Notes: generated by a model from the letters alone, not told the origin. DNA of 64,000 nucleotides from Rapana venosa (GCA_028751875.1 CM054153.1:27905552-27969551); one strand, 5' to 3'; shown: positions 41,575 through 53,364, counted from the first letter of the stretch. Made by a program: numbers and translations.

Positions 41575-41610
<36 letters not shown>

Positions 41611-41612
41611 CT

Positions 41613-41660
<48 letters not shown>
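41572..41660. repeat. (CT)n(CA)n microsatellite
   Basis: CT repeats with two interruptions pass into CA repeats. Confidence 0.93.
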
Positions 41661-41662
<2 letters not shown>

Positions 41663-41849
41663 GCCGAGGAATGATGACGGATAAGATCAATATGAAATAT
41701 TGTGCTATGTACATTACTAGGACGGGGAGGCCAGGCTTTCCTCTACGGAGGCTGTACAGTCTAGGAAAGATCCAGAACAATATTTGCTGTATCGATATAC
41801 ATGCAAAGTAGAATCTAACCCAGCACCGATGCCATAACTATATTATCTG

Positions 41850-42062
41850 AGCCCCCCAAAGTCCCTCGGATGAGACTTATAAACTGAAGTTCCGTGTGCG
41901 AACGCACGCAGAACATCTTGCGCACACGTTAAAACCCGTTCCGCTTTTCAGAAGAGTAGGTCACTGTGTGCCGGTGGGAACGGATGACAAAATTAACAAA
42001 ACTGCATAAACACGGGAACTGGATGTAAAAGAAAAAGCACACGAGTGCTCAATCCATTATCC
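41850..42062 (+). mobile_element. Family-1 tRNA-SINE, 5'-truncated (first of tandem pair)
   Basis: It runs from CAAAGTCCCTCGGATGAGAC to GCACACGAGTGCTCAATCCA with body blocks intact and no head. The next copy begins immediately at its tail. Confidence 0.85.
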
Positions 42063-42285
42063 TTCGGATGAGACTATAAACCGAGGCCCCGTGTGCGAAC
42101 GCACGCAGAACATCTTGCGCACTCATTAAAACCCGTTTCACTTTTCAGAAGAGTAGGCCACTGTGTGCCGGTGGGAACGGATGACAAAATTAACAAAACA
42201 GCATACACACGGGGACTGGATGTTAAAAAACAGCGCACACGAGTGCTCATTCCATTATCCTCGACATAAAAGTATAAAGAAGTCA
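42063..42285 (+). mobile_element. Family-1 tRNA-SINE, 5'-truncated (second of tandem pair)
   Basis: It starts at TTCGGATGAGACTATAAACC directly after the tail of the previous copy and ends with CTCGACATAAAAGTATAAAG. The direct tandem arrangement fits template switching or a local duplication. Confidence 0.85.
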
Positions 42286-42299
42286 ATAATTAAATAACT

Positions 42300-42654
42300 C
42301 CACCACGCCCACTTCTAGTAAACGAACCAAGTCAAGCACTGATGCCCGCCTACCCCATAGAGTCATGAATCAGAATGTCAGTTACAAAGTGTAGTATGCG
42401 GTATTGTTAAAATTAATGAACCTTCTCGTTGCTAGCTGGATTCAGGCGCTCAACTGGCGCGAACCAGGTCCACACGTAACTGGAAATAATTTGGAAACTG
42501 CTTAGCCCATCCTTGTCTATCAATCAATCAACATCCATGTCAACACGACCTGAACTAACAGTCACAGTCGTGTCTTAACTTTCAATTAAAATATGGAAAC
42601 AAGAGGGGCGTCTCCATAAATGCAGCAATGCTGATGGTACAATCCTTCCAATCC
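42300..42654. other. Unassigned noncoding sequence
   Basis: Nothing recognised in this interval. Confidence 0.5.
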
Positions 42655-42835
42655 AGTCCTGCTGTTTATAGCCCCGCCCACCACAGAGGCCATATCGGGG
42701 CCGTCAACCTGGTTAAGATTTTAATTCTCAGACTAAAACTGTGCAACTCTATACAGATTAAAACAGGGTATAAAACCAACTCTACTATCATTCCCTGAAT
42801 CAACCACCTTGGTCAACTGGTAAGGGTCAGCCCAG
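42655..42835 (-). repeat. Family-5 dispersed repeat, inverted copy of 14670-14815
   Basis: The reverse complement includes GGCCCCGATATGGCCTCTGT, TTAAAATC and GCACAGTTTTAGTCTGAGA, matching the copy in the CHD1 intron in order. Confidence 0.65.
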
Positions 42836-43207
42836 GACGGGCACAGCGTCGTGGGGGGAAAAACCCCACATCGACCAAAAAACCCATAAAATGAGAGAAA
42901 TTCCCAATCAGAATCTTTACAACAACCTTGTTCTTAGTGACCCGACTATAACACTTTCACTCAAGGCACAGTCCCTAAAAATCAGATAACTCCGCTGAGA
43001 ACCTGATAATTATGTGTAGGCATCCGTCAGTCTCCTAAGACTATGGAGTTGCGCTCTAAGTGTTTATACTCCAGAGTGAAAAGCCTGGGAAAGTAAGTAT
43101 GGAAGGCAAGCCGTTACCCATGCAGCAGACTCACTGGAATGATCCATTGGAAAGGCAATCGCCGCTACACAATTATAATCAAACATAATCATAATCAAAC
43201 AAGAACC

Positions 43208-43260
<53 letters not shown>

Positions 43261-43262
43261 AC
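43208..43262. repeat. Poly-C run of about 50 bases
   Basis: An uninterrupted C run from about 43209 to 43260 bounded by ACCT and ACCCC. Its length is unreliable in any consensus. Confidence 0.9.
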
Positions 43263-43419
43263 CCCTAAAAAATACAACAAAAAACACAACACTGCACCTC
43301 ATTACTCTGTGGAACCGATTGCTGACTTCTCCAGAAATCTGAATCATCCCCCCCCTATCCCCAAACACTTCGCATAGACAACTGATAGGGTGGGATCTGT
43401 ATCATGACTGTTACGTATG

Positions 43420-45135
43420 AGGGGGGGGGGGGGGGGGGGATGATCACCTCATAATTCCTTCAGAGATTAAAGACAGAATGGAGATGAGGCAAGCCCCGGA
43501 GAGATGAGAGGAGTGAGAGAGTAGAGAGAGGGAGGGAGAGAGGGAGGAGGAGGGAGGGAGAGAGAGCGGAGGGAGAGAGAGAGAGACGCCAGAGAGATGA
43601 GAGAGAGAGAGTGTGTGTGGGGGGGGGGGGGGGGGGGTGTGATTACGGTCTTCCAATCAGAGTCCCTCCTATTATTATATGGGTGCCTGCCTGCCGGTTG
43701 CCACTTTTCTTCGCTTCGTCACAGGGTCAAGAGGAGAGAGGGGGGGCGAAGGAGAGAGAGAGAGAGCGGGAGGGAAGAGAGATGATGAGAGAGGGAGAGA
43801 GAGAGAGAGAGATTGAGGGGGGAGTGAGAGAGAGGAGAGAGAGGGGGGGGAGAGAGAGAGAGAGAGAGAGGTGGGGGGGGATGAGAGAGAGAGAGAGGAG
43901 GGGGGTGGGGGGGAGAGAGAGAGAGGAGGAAGGAGGAGGGAGGGCGAGAGAGGCGAGGGGGGGAGAGAGGGAGGGAGACGAGGGGAGGGTGAGGGATGAG
44001 AGGGAGAAGAGAGGGGAGAGAGAGGGGGAGAGAGAGGGGGGGGAGAGAGAGAGGGGGGGGGATGAGGGGGGGGAGAGAGAGAGGGGGGGGAGATGAGAGA
44101 GAGGGGGAGAGAGAGATGAGGGAAGGAGAGGGAGGGAGAGAGAGGAGGAGGGGGAGAGAGGGAGGGATGAGATGGGATGGGAGGGATTTGAGGGGGAGGG
44201 GAGAGGGGACGTTTGGAGAGGGGGAGAGAGAGAGAGGGCGCGAGAGAGGGGGGAGAGAGAGGGGGGAGAGAGAGGGAGAGAGAGAGAGAGGGGGAGTGAG
44301 TGAGAGGGGGACGAGGGGGGGAGAGAGAGAGAGGGGGAGGAGAGGTGAGGGGGGAGAGAGAGAGAGCGGGGGAGAGAGAGAGGGGTGAGGAGAGAGAGGG
44401 GGAGAGAGAGAGAAGAGGGGGGGAGAGAGGAGAGAGGGGGGGAGAGAGAGAGAGGGGAGAGACGAGAGAGGGGGAGATGAGGAGGAGAGGGGGGACAGCG
44501 GAGAGGGGGGGAGAGAGTGGAGTGGGGGGGAGGCATGTGCCTTGGATTGAATGTTTAGAGTGAGAGAGAATTGGACAGAATGAGTCGGGGTGGAAGAGAC
44601 TTAGAGGGGGGGAGATGATGAGATATGATCGATGATTTAGGAAGAGATTGAGAGAGAGAGTGGTGAGAGAGAGAAGAGAGAGGGAGGGAGAGAGAGGGAG
44701 GGTGGGGGAGTGAGGGAGCTACTTAGAGAGAGGGAGGGGAGGAGAGCGAGGGGAGACGAGATAGGGGAGAGAGAAGGGGGGAGAGAGAGGGGAAGAGAGA
44801 GGGGGAGAGAGAGGAGATGAGAGGGGGGAGAGGGTGGGAGAGAGAGGGGGGCAAGGAGAGAGAGAGGGAGGGAGAGGCAAAGAGAGACGAGGCGAGTGAG
44901 GGGGGGGAGTGAAAGAGAGAGAGGGGGGGGTGGAGGCAGATAGAGAGGGGGGAGGGTGAGAGACTCGGGAGGAGAAGAAGAAGAAGAAAAAAGAAGGAGA
45001 GAGAGAGGAGGAGATAGACGAGAGGAGAGAAAGGAGAGAGAGAGAGGAGAGAGAGAGAGTGAGAGAGAAGACAGAGAGAGACAGATGAGAGAAAAGAGAG
45101 AGAAAAGAGAGAGAGACAGAGGACAGAGAGAGAAA
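43420..45135. repeat. 1.7-kb purine tract, (GA)n/(GGA)n/poly-G
   Basis: Apart from an interruption at 43640-43730 and a short one at 44535-44600, the + strand is almost entirely A and G. All open frames here (Arg-Glu-Gly on +, Ser-Leu-Pro on -) are translations of the repeat and are not genes. Confidence 0.95.
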
Positions 45136-45269
45136 TTGGTGATGGTTGTCTGGAATAATGATACCTTGGATCTTGTTGATGATGATTTTCCGACTACGTC
45201 TAAAGAAAATCACAAGCGGAACAACATCAGGATCAAATTTGACTCGAGAAAGTGAAGGACCCAGAGGAT

Positions 45270-45955
45270 AATTAGAAATTTTGGGGGAAGGGGGAAAAGG
45301 GAAGGGGGGGAAAGGGGGGGGGGAAGGGGGAGGGGGGGAAAAGGGGGGGAGGAGGAGAGGGGGAGAGGAGGAGGGGGAGAGGGGGGGGGAGAGGAGGGGG
45401 GGGGGGGGGGAAAAGGGGGGAGAGAGGGGGGGGGGAAAGGGGGGGAAAAGGGGGGGGGAGGGAGAGGGGGGGAGAGGGGGAGGGGGGAGGGGGGAGGGGG
45501 GGGAAAAGGGGGGGAGGGGAGGGGGGAGAGAGAGGGGGAGGGGGGGGGGAAGAGAGGGGGGGAGGGGGGGGGGGGGGGGGGGGGGGGAGGGGGGGCGGGG
45601 GGGGGGGGGGGGGGGGGGGGGGTGGGATTGCGAATACGGGGGGGGCGGGGGGGTTGAAATCTTTATTTGGGGGATTAAATGAAAAAAAGGGGGGGTTTCC
45701 CGGGGGGGTGCTTGGGGGGGGGGGGGGGCGGGCCCTTTTAAAAGGGGGGGGCCGGGGGGGGGGTTTTTTAATAAAAAAAGGGGGGGGGGGGCAGGGGACT
45801 AAAAATGGGGGGGGGGGGGGGTTTTGTTTGGGGGGGTTGGGAAGGGGGGAAAAAAAAGGGGGGGGGCCCAAAAAGGGGGGGGGGGCGGTTGGGCGGGGGG
45901 AACCCCGGGGCCCCGGGGGGGTTTTTTTGGGTTCTGTTTCCCTTGGTCGGAGGTT
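45270..45955. repeat. G-rich low-complexity block, probable poor consensus
   Basis: Long G runs broken by A or C single bases, then T- and A-runs (45660-45960) with clustered homopolymers of every base. The sequence at 45650-46100 also looks homopolymer-inflated. Confidence 0.85.
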
Positions 45956-46599
45956 TTTCCAACATAGAAAAACACCAACAGCACCCAGAAAAATTTTAAA
46001 AATAAGCAGAGATAACCCCCGCACCAAAAAGCCCAAACCCCGCGGAAGTCAAAAGCATGACAAGTTATGCCGGAAGAACCCCCGATTTTAAAAATTTCCC
46101 CAGCAAGAAAATGGGAAAATTAACATCACTACAATCCCACATACTTAGAAGATTAAGAGAAAGTTAATTTACAGCATACGGAAACAGCAAAACGAGCATA
46201 TCAAACCCCGCACAAAAACCAGCAACAACCTCAAAGCGCAAGCAAGAAGGGGGTTAAAAAAGAAAAAAAAACAAAAAAGGCGAAAAAAATGAGAACAAAA
46301 GAAAGAAAGCCATAGGAGGCAAAAAAATGGATCGGCGTGCAAACTGAAAACATCGAAAAGCAAAGCAAAAAGCATATCACGGAAAGAAACCAAACAGAAA
46401 GTTACAAACCAAGACAAAATGGGAAGGAAAGGAAAAACAAAATTGACATGGACAGAATTTTTCAAACCTGTATACTAGAACCCAGAAACCAGAACCCTAA
46501 GGAACCCAAAGCAAAACGAAGCAAAACCCCAGAAGTAACCCCAGAAGAAGGGGAAAAAAGGGGGAAAGAAAAAGGGGGGCTGAAAACATTCCAGCTGAG

Positions 46600-48056
46600 T
46601 TGTCCAAGCTGGAGGGGAAGCCATGATCAGCGCCCTACTAAAAAATCTGCAACAAGATCTGGCAGACAGGAAAATGGCCAAACCATGGACGCAGTCGCTC
46701 ATCATCACCCCCCAAGAAAGGAAATCTACAACAATGCCCAAAATTACCGCACCAATCAGCCTCATATGTCACCCCAAACAAGGTTCATGCTGCAGATAAT
46801 ATTGAATAGACTGAAGCCACAAGCAGGGACCATCATTTCTGAGGAACAAGCAGGTTTCAGAGCGGGGGGCAGCACAACAGAACAGATATTCAACCTCAGA
46901 ATACTATGTGAGCGGTACCTTCAACATCAACAAGACCTATACCACGTATTTATCGATTTTAAGAAGGCATTTGACAGGGTGTGGCATGCAGCTTTGTGGG
47001 CAAACCATGAACTTGTACAGCATCAATGCAAACCTGATCAGAGTCATCAAACAGCTGTACAGCGAGGCCACCATTTCATGTACTACAACAACAACATTGG
47101 AGAATGGTTTTGAACAACAGTTGGAGTAAGGCAGGGCTGTCTACTCTCACCCACCCCTTTTCAACATCTTCCTTGAGAGAATCATGGCTGATGCACTGGA
47201 ACATCATGAAAGGAAACAGTCAGCATTTGGTGGCAGAACGTCACCAAACCTCCGCTTCGCAGATGACATTGAGGAATGCAGGATCAGAAAAAGAGCTTGC
47301 CAGCCTAACAGAACACTTTGGATAAGGCCTCCAAAACTACGGCATGGAAATCAGTGCAGAGAAAGACCAAACTGATGACTAATAACACCAACGGCATTAG
47401 CACTGATATCAGGGTTAATGACCAGAAGCTAGAAACAGTTCAAAGCTTCAAGTACCTGGGAGCCATTGTATCCCACCAGGGATCCAAGCCAGAAGTAGTA
47501 TGCAGGACTGCACAGACAATAACAGCTTTGTCAAAACTAAACACCATCTGGAGAGATAAGAATATCTCACTTATCTCAAGATCAGACTAATGCGCTCCCT
47601 TGCATATCCATATTTCTGTATGCCTGTGAATCATGGACCCTGACTGCAGATTTGGAGAGGAGAGTACAGGCAGTGGAGATGAGAGCTTTCGGAGACTCCT
47701 TGGCATCTCCTAAAAGATCACATAAGCAACGAAAGCGTGCATAACAGAATCAGCAAACCATTGGACCTATTTAGAACCTTCTAACGATCGTGAAAAAGCG
47801 TTTAAAATTAAGTGGTATGGGCATGTCACAAGATCCCAAGGAATTACAAAGACAGTTTTGCAAGGCACTGTTCAAGGAGGAAGAAGAAGAGGCAGACCCA
47901 AGGAAGAGCTTGGGGGGATAACATCAGTGAATGGACAGGGCCCGAATCAACAAACCCCGAGAAAGGCAGAACAGAGAGAAGAATGGAGGGAACTGGTTTC
48001 TGAGTCTTTGAGGGTGCCCCCACGGTCGTCAGACTACGGGGCCGATAGATAGATAG
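46600..48056 (+). pseudogene. LINE reverse-transcriptase remnant with frameshifts
   Basis: In changing frames the + strand gives, in RT order: IILNRLKPQAGTIISEEQAG and FRAGGSTTEQIFNLRILCER (46790-46920), DLYHVFIDFKKAFDRVWHA (46935-46990), a GVRQGC-type block at about 47125-47145, the FADD catalytic box (nucleotides about 47256-47268), SFKYLGAIVSHQGSKPEV (47440-47500), and a C-terminal GHVTRSQGI, GRRRGRPKEELG region (47815-47920). It ends with a (GATA)n tail at 48044-48059. At least four frame changes make it non-functional. The 5' endonuclease part is absent and the sequence before 46600 is low quality. Confidence 0.85.
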
Positions 48057-48116
48057 ATAATGAATGTACCATTGAGCATGCGGTTTTGTTTGTTTTTTGG
48101 TTGGGGTTTATTTGGG

Positions 48117-48425
48117 GGGGGGGGGGGGGGGGGGGGGGGGGTTGGGTTTTTTTTTTTCTGCTGCTATTTTCTTTTCCCTCTTCCGACAAAAAACCTACTC
48201 TTCGAGAGGGAAGGGGTTTTAAAAAAATTCGCTAGATTTTCTGTCTGCGTGCGGAGGGCCTCGGGTTTCAATTACAGTTCATCCGAGAATTTTTCCCGGG
48301 GGAATGGAACAGTAATGTTAACACCGGGCAAAAAAAAATACCCCCTTAAGGCGAGTCTCAGGGGTGGCTCGAACCCGGGCCTTTACATCGCGAGCGCAAA
48401 AGCCTAACCCTAACCATGCCCGCCC
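48117..48425 (-). mobile_element. Family-1 tRNA-SINE, minus strand, degraded
   Basis: After a G/T run, the blocks CTACTCTTCGAGAGGGAAGG, GTCTGCGTGCGGAGGGCCTC, GTTCATCCGAG, AATGTTAACA and the head GGCTCGAACCCGGGCC with GCGAGCGC are recognisable but carry many homopolymer length changes compared with copies at 39-42 kb. Confidence 0.72.
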
Positions 48426-48529
48426 ACCCTCCTCCCCTCCCCCCCCAAACCACCCAATCTTAAAAGGTTTAACTTTTAACACAAATTTAAACAGGTTTTA
48501 TCATTTACACAAACAACAGCACACGCACG

Positions 48530-48822
48530 TGCCCAAAGTTCTCCCACATACACACCCATACACACGGCGCGCGCGCGCGCCTGACCCACATACAGTCGCA
48601 CGCACACAAATACATGTACACGTACCACGCACTCATACCCCACACATGCATACACAGCACGCACTGATGTGCACGCGCTTACAATTCACACACATTCTTT
48701 TCTGTAATGTCCTTCTGTTGTCTGTCTCTCTCTCTCTCCCACACACACACACACAAACACAACAACACACACACACACACACACCAACCACACACACACA
48801 CCACACACACACACACACAGCG
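48530..48822. repeat. CA-rich microsatellite region with (GC)n core
   Basis: Interrupted CA repeats with (GC)n at about 48567-48580 and a (CT)n segment at 48722-48738. Confidence 0.9.
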
Positions 48823-49920
48823 TCTATTCAACTATTTAGCGAAAACGTTATTACATGAAGAATAACTCTAATGGAACAGTTCCAGTAGACATTCGTTTGA
48901 ACTACCCTCACCAGATACTATCCGAGATGGATTGCGCGATCGGGGAAGGGAGGGGGGGAAGGGGGGGCGGGGAGCGGGAAGGACAGGCTAGTGCGCAGCA
49001 AAATGGGTCTGCTGCACACGAGGCCACTCTTACTAACTCAGACAAGGACAAGAGATAAAACAGGCCCGAACCTTAAACAGTGGCCATGCCGCTCAGTGCT
49101 GGAATGTTAGTTTAACCCCAGGGGACATTTCGATTTGGGGGTTTACTGAACTCTACAGCGCCTATCTTGAAACACCTGCAGGTGGGCAGGCATGTGCAAG
49201 GTCACGACGAGTGATGAGTGATGATGATGGGTTCCTGCTTCTGCTTGTGATTGCTTCGGTCTGACAAAGTGAAGAGCAATAAATGTGAGTGAACTCCCTG
49301 TCCTTCATTTGACAGGGGGCTGGCGGCTTCATAGGCTTGCACAACCAGGGATTAAAAAAATCACTCTTTTTCCTTTCTGTTTTTCTTTGCTTTTCATTTC
49401 ATACCGCACGTACTAAGGCATCCACAGAAATAAAACCATTTTTTGTGAAAACTAGCTTGACCAAAACTCATGGATTTCAAAAATTGGTAGGTTTGAATAT
49501 TAAACATTTTCCCAGCAAAACTGACCCCCTAGTCTTTGTTGTCGCAAAGCTTCCTTATCGCAATATGCATGGCGGGTCACGTGTAGAATAATACAGGCAT
49601 CCCATTGTGGTTATTTCCAACTTTCTCGTGACCCTGGTTTGTCTATGTCCTCAATCCCAAAAACAAGTGACAGCCCCATTTTACATGCTTAAAAAAAATC
49701 TGTGAAAATCACCAACATTTTTTTCCACTCCCACTCTGTAGAAGATACTACATGACCCCCCAAATTAATACTGGTGTGCAGCCATAGCACGCTGAGTAAA
49801 GGAGGGATTCGTGTGATGAGTCACAGTGACTTGATAACACTTGACACCTGTAGTGTTGTGGTGGTGGTTAGGCTACTATTTGTAGTGGGGGATTCAAAGT
49901 AGAGTCTTAGTCCTCTCATA
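48823..49920. other. Unassigned noncoding sequence
   Basis: Only short open frames without recognisable domains and a small G-rich block (48948-48975). Confidence 0.5.
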
Positions 49921-49924
49921 TACA

Positions 49925-50275
49925 CAGAAGCCTGGTGGTTAGAGTGATACTCATTGCGCTCGTGATCTGCTGACCCGGGTTCGAATCTCGTTCAAGAGGA
50001 CTTTTTCCTCTGGAGTTAACATCAGTGCCGGCCGACTCCACTCCTCCCAAAAGTCCTTCGGACGAGACTGTAAACCGAGGTCCTGTGTGCGAACGCTCGT
50101 AGAACATCTTGCGCACACGTTAAAACCCTTTCCGCTTTTCGGAAGCGTAGGCCATTGTGTGCCGGTGGAAACGGATGACAAAATTAATACAAAACTGCAG
50201 ACACACGGGGTCTGGATGTAAAAAAAAAAGCATATGAATGCTTATACCATTATCCTCGAAATAAAAGAATAAATA
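49925..50275 (+). mobile_element. Family-1 tRNA-SINE, full length (49.9 kb copy)
   Basis: It carries the A-box region AGCCTGGTGGTTAGAGTGAT, GATCTGCTGACCCGGGTTCG (B box), GGAGTTAACATCAGTGCCGG, CTTCGGACGAGACTGTAAAC, AGAACATCTTGCGCACACGT and GTAGGCCATTGTGTGCCGGT, with a tail in AATAAA/TAAATAAA repeats. It is one of the best-preserved copies. Confidence 0.88.
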
Positions 50276-50939
50276 AAAACATAAATAAATGAATAAGAAG
50301 TTCTATGTTAAGTGATGAATCGTGGTCCAAAAATTCTTACTAATTCTTAATAATTCTGGACTTCATTCATCTTATTCTTCGTCGAACGTCCATGCAGCAA
50401 GTACTGTTGCCTCTGATACTATGAGCGAAATTCCGTTGCACTGCTGCTGAACGCCGAACAAGTCAGGCCCAACGCCCCTCACTTCAGCTTAGTTCTGATT
50501 AATTAATTCTTCAATAACATAATTCTCTAACTCTTGATTGTACTTCACATGTTTTTGTGTGTGTCATTTTTTATATATAGCTAGAATCAGTACATGGTAC
50601 GAATTTTCCAAGAATCGTAACCCCCCCACCCAAAAAAAAAATCCAAAAAAGATTAAGTTAAAAGTTTCTTCTTCGTGGAACATTCAAATAGCAGTTATCT
50701 ATTATCATCTCCCATTGAGCGAAAATGCCGTCAAGCGCCTGACAAGTCAGGTCCCGCAGAGCCAACTTCGGTGCAGGAGAGTAATGATATATATCATATT
50801 AATTTTAAGTTTTTTCTGGGAGAAAAGACACCAAAAAAGCAGGAGAGTGGATGGACCCCCAGAAGGCAGAAAATAAAGAAGAAGGAGAATGGCAGGAAGG
50901 AAAGGAACCAGGCAGAAACACAGTGAGGCAAAAGAAAAA
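50276..50939. other. Unassigned noncoding sequence
   Basis: No recognised feature; AT-rich with a C/A-rich block at 50620-50650. Confidence 0.5.
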
Positions 50940-51100
50940 AAGGGCAGAGAGAGATGAGAGAGAAGAGAGAGAGATGAGAGAGAGAGAGTGAGGAGGGCGA
51001 GGAGAGAGGAGAGGGGAGGGAGGTGAGAGAGGGAAGGGAGGAGAGAGAAAGCGAGAGAGAGAGAGAAAGAGAGAGAGGGGCGAGAGAGAGGAGGGAGGTG

Positions 51101-51145
<45 letters not shown>

Positions 51146-51295
51146 TGTGTGTTGTGTGTGTGTGTGTGTGTTGAGAGAGATGAAGAGAGAGAGAGAGAGG
51201 AGAGACGAGAGAGAGGGAGTAGAGAGGAGAGAAGAGTGATGAGTAGTGTGTGTGTGGAAGTGTGTGTGTGTGTAGGTGAGAGAGAGAGAGAGGGA

Positions 51296-51349
<54 letters not shown>

Positions 51350-51385
51350 AGAGAGGGAGAGAGAGGAGAGAGGACTAGATTTTAG
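50940..51385. repeat. (GA)n-rich microsatellite with GT insert
   Basis: GA repeats over about 440 bp with short GT runs at 51143-51170 and 51246-51275. Confidence 0.94.
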
Positions 51386-51424
51386 CTTTTCGAACTTCAA
51401 CTTCTATATATGCTAATGTGACAA

Positions 51425-51712
51425 CCCCCCCACCCCCCAAATCATCGTAATCTTCTTCATCATCGTCGACATCGTCATCATCATCACAACAACAGCAACA
51501 ATCATTATCATCATTATCATCACTACTTGTCATTTCTGCCCTGTAGTCACAACTATTATTATCATCATCATCAAAAGTTCAACCACTAATCAAAAATAAC
51601 CTTCATCATAAACACAATCATTTCCACACGTCAACACCCCCCCACCCCCCTTTTTCAACCCTCCCCCCTCCACCCCCCCCCTCCCCCCCCCAACCCACCC
51701 TCCCACCCAACC
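51425..51712. repeat. (ATC)n-like region and C-rich block
   Basis: Degenerate TCATCA/TTATCA trinucleotide repeats (51440-51600) are followed by a C-rich block (51635-51710). Confidence 0.85.
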
Positions 51713-52011
51713 CAACGTACAAGCTGTTGTCAATCAGTCGCGGAGATGACACTCTGCCCCAGCTGCAGTGACATGACAGGCAACTAGTTAGATAGCAGCA
51801 GGCACACACACCTGCAGGGCCCAGGTGGGTGATAACAGCGCCTCTTCACCACACCACACACGCAGGAATGCGATTATCAAGGAGTGGAGTAGACACTAGT
51901 ATAGTACTACCTGGCGCGAGGGATGTCATTGTATCTATCTCCTCCTCTGCCGAGTCCATGCCCAAGTCTAAAGTCCTCCTCAGGAAAATGAAGCAAGCAA
52001 TCCTTACAGGA

Positions 52012-52303
52012 GGGGAACGGGATAGCTCAGTGGTCAGAGCACTCGCTTTAATAAGGTTCAGCAGCATCGAGCGTGGTTACCACTTGGATGGGTGACCGTT
52101 CGCGAGCCTTGGCTTCAGTACAGTCTCTTCCCCAGTTCACCCAGGCTGTAAATGGGTACCTGCCCTCTTTTAGGGTCCGGGAAGGTAAAGCAGTGAGGGA
52201 GAGGAGGTGGGTGCCGTCCTCAATATGCTGGCCCTAGAGAAGTGAGGTCTCTGATGCCTCGCTCCCCTATGACCTTATAGGTTATGGGACACCTTTACCT
52301 CTT
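52012..52303 (+). mobile_element. Composite tRNA/5S-rRNA-like SINE (plus copy)
   Basis: The head GGGATAGCTCAGTGGTCAGA with GCACTCGCTTT is tRNA-like (A box), followed not by a tRNA B box but by GCAGCATCGAGCGTGGTTAC and CACTTGGATGGGTGACCG, the 3' promoter part of 5S rRNA. The body (CACCCAGGCTGTAAATGGGT, CGGGAAGGTAAAGCAGTGAG) and the end ACACCTTTACCTCT agree with the minus copy at 41265-41545. Confidence 0.82.
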
Positions 52304-52307
52304 ACAG

Positions 52308-52423
52308 GCTGCACATACACGCAGCGTACAAGTGAGTCAGTACAACGCTAGTACATTGTTAGACCGCTGCACATACACACAGCGTACAAGTGTGTCAGTA
52401 CAATGCTAGTACATTGTTAGCAC
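52308..52423 (+). repeat. 58-bp tandem duplication
   Basis: Two units beginning GCTGCACATACACGCAGCGT and GCTGCACATACACACAGCGT, each ending CTAGTACATTGTTAG. Confidence 0.92.
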
Positions 52424-52437
52424 CATCTTGCGGCAAC

Positions 52438-52610
52438 ACGTTCATTAATTAAAAGCCCGTGTTCTGCTTTTTTTTTGGAAGAAGAGTGTGCCGGTCGGTG
52501 GTTGGGAACGGATGACAAAAATTGCCAATATACGGGGACTAGATTGTAAAGAAAAAGGTCTTGAGTGTTTATTCAATTATAAATACTCGAAATAAAATAA
52601 TAAAATAGAT
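52438..52610 (+). mobile_element. Family-1 tRNA-SINE, 3' fragment
   Basis: Blocks GAACGGATGACAAAAATTGC, GGGGACTAGATTGTAAAGAA and CTCGAAATAAAATAATAAAA mark the 3' part of a family-1 copy. Confidence 0.75.
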
Positions 52611-52689
52611 AACACTGAAAAGACAGCCTAAGTTACTTCATAAGTGTGTGTGTGGGTGGCGGGGGGGGGGGGGGGGGGGGGCGGGGTTA

Positions 52690-52771
52690 GTGGGGTGGGG
52701 TAGAGAGCCTAGTGGTTAGAGCGTTGAGCTCGCTATCAAATGGCACGGGTTCGAGCCACCACCGAAACACG

Positions 52772-52804
<33 letters not shown>

Positions 52805-52935
52805 TGGAGTTAACATCAGTACCGACTCCACTTCCCCGACTGTCCATTAGATGAGACTATACACCGAGGCCCGTGTGCTAACGCATGCAGCACATCTTGC
52901 ACACACTTTAGTTGCTATTGTGTGCTGGTTGAAAC
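52690..52935 (+). mobile_element. Family-1 tRNA-SINE interrupted by poly-C
   Basis: The head GCCTAGTGGTTAGAGCGTTG with B box GGGTTCGAGCC, then a run of C (about 52770-52804), then GGAGTTAACATCAGTACCGA, AGATGAGACTATACACCGAG and a truncated body. Confidence 0.8.
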
Positions 52936-52944
52936 CGGAGCAGT

Positions 52945-53110
52945 ATAACAACAACAAAAAACCGGCATGAACAGAGGTGTCCTGTTTAAGCACCATCCCG
53001 GAAGTCGGAATGCAGCTACCTTGATGATGGGTAAAAACGATTGCATAACGCAAACTTTCACAATTATACGTGAAAAACTCGGAGCTCTAGCCGCGGAACA
53101 AAACATAAAA
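52945..53110 (+). repeat. Family-3 dispersed repeat (copy 2)
   Basis: It shares GGAATGCAGCTACCTTGATG and GGAGCTCTAGCCGCGGAACA, in order, with 37190-37345, and follows a family-1 SINE. Confidence 0.7.
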
Positions 53111-53364
53111 TAAAACCAAACAAAAACCTAGCCCAACATTCAGTTTGACTGGACCACCCTAATCAAACCTGACAAAGACATCCAAGTGGACATGTTGCAC
53201 ACAACATAGCATGAACAGACTGTGTCGTAGTTTCCCGGTGTTAAATGGTAGTGATGTATCCGATTCTCTTAACCCCTTTTCAATGACACTTTCTTACAAT
53301 AATATTCCTTTTTTCCCCTCAGAAATAATTATGTCCAACTTGAAAATTTACTGCAATCAATGAT

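Noticed and set aside
43611..45213. Long Arg/Glu/Gly and Ser/Leu/Pro open frames
   Set aside because: They are translations of GA/GGA repeats, open in many frames on both strands with no domain.
45272..46091. 254-residue Pro-rich minus frame and Gly-rich plus frames
   Set aside because: They are produced by G-runs and probable consensus errors; no family resemblance.
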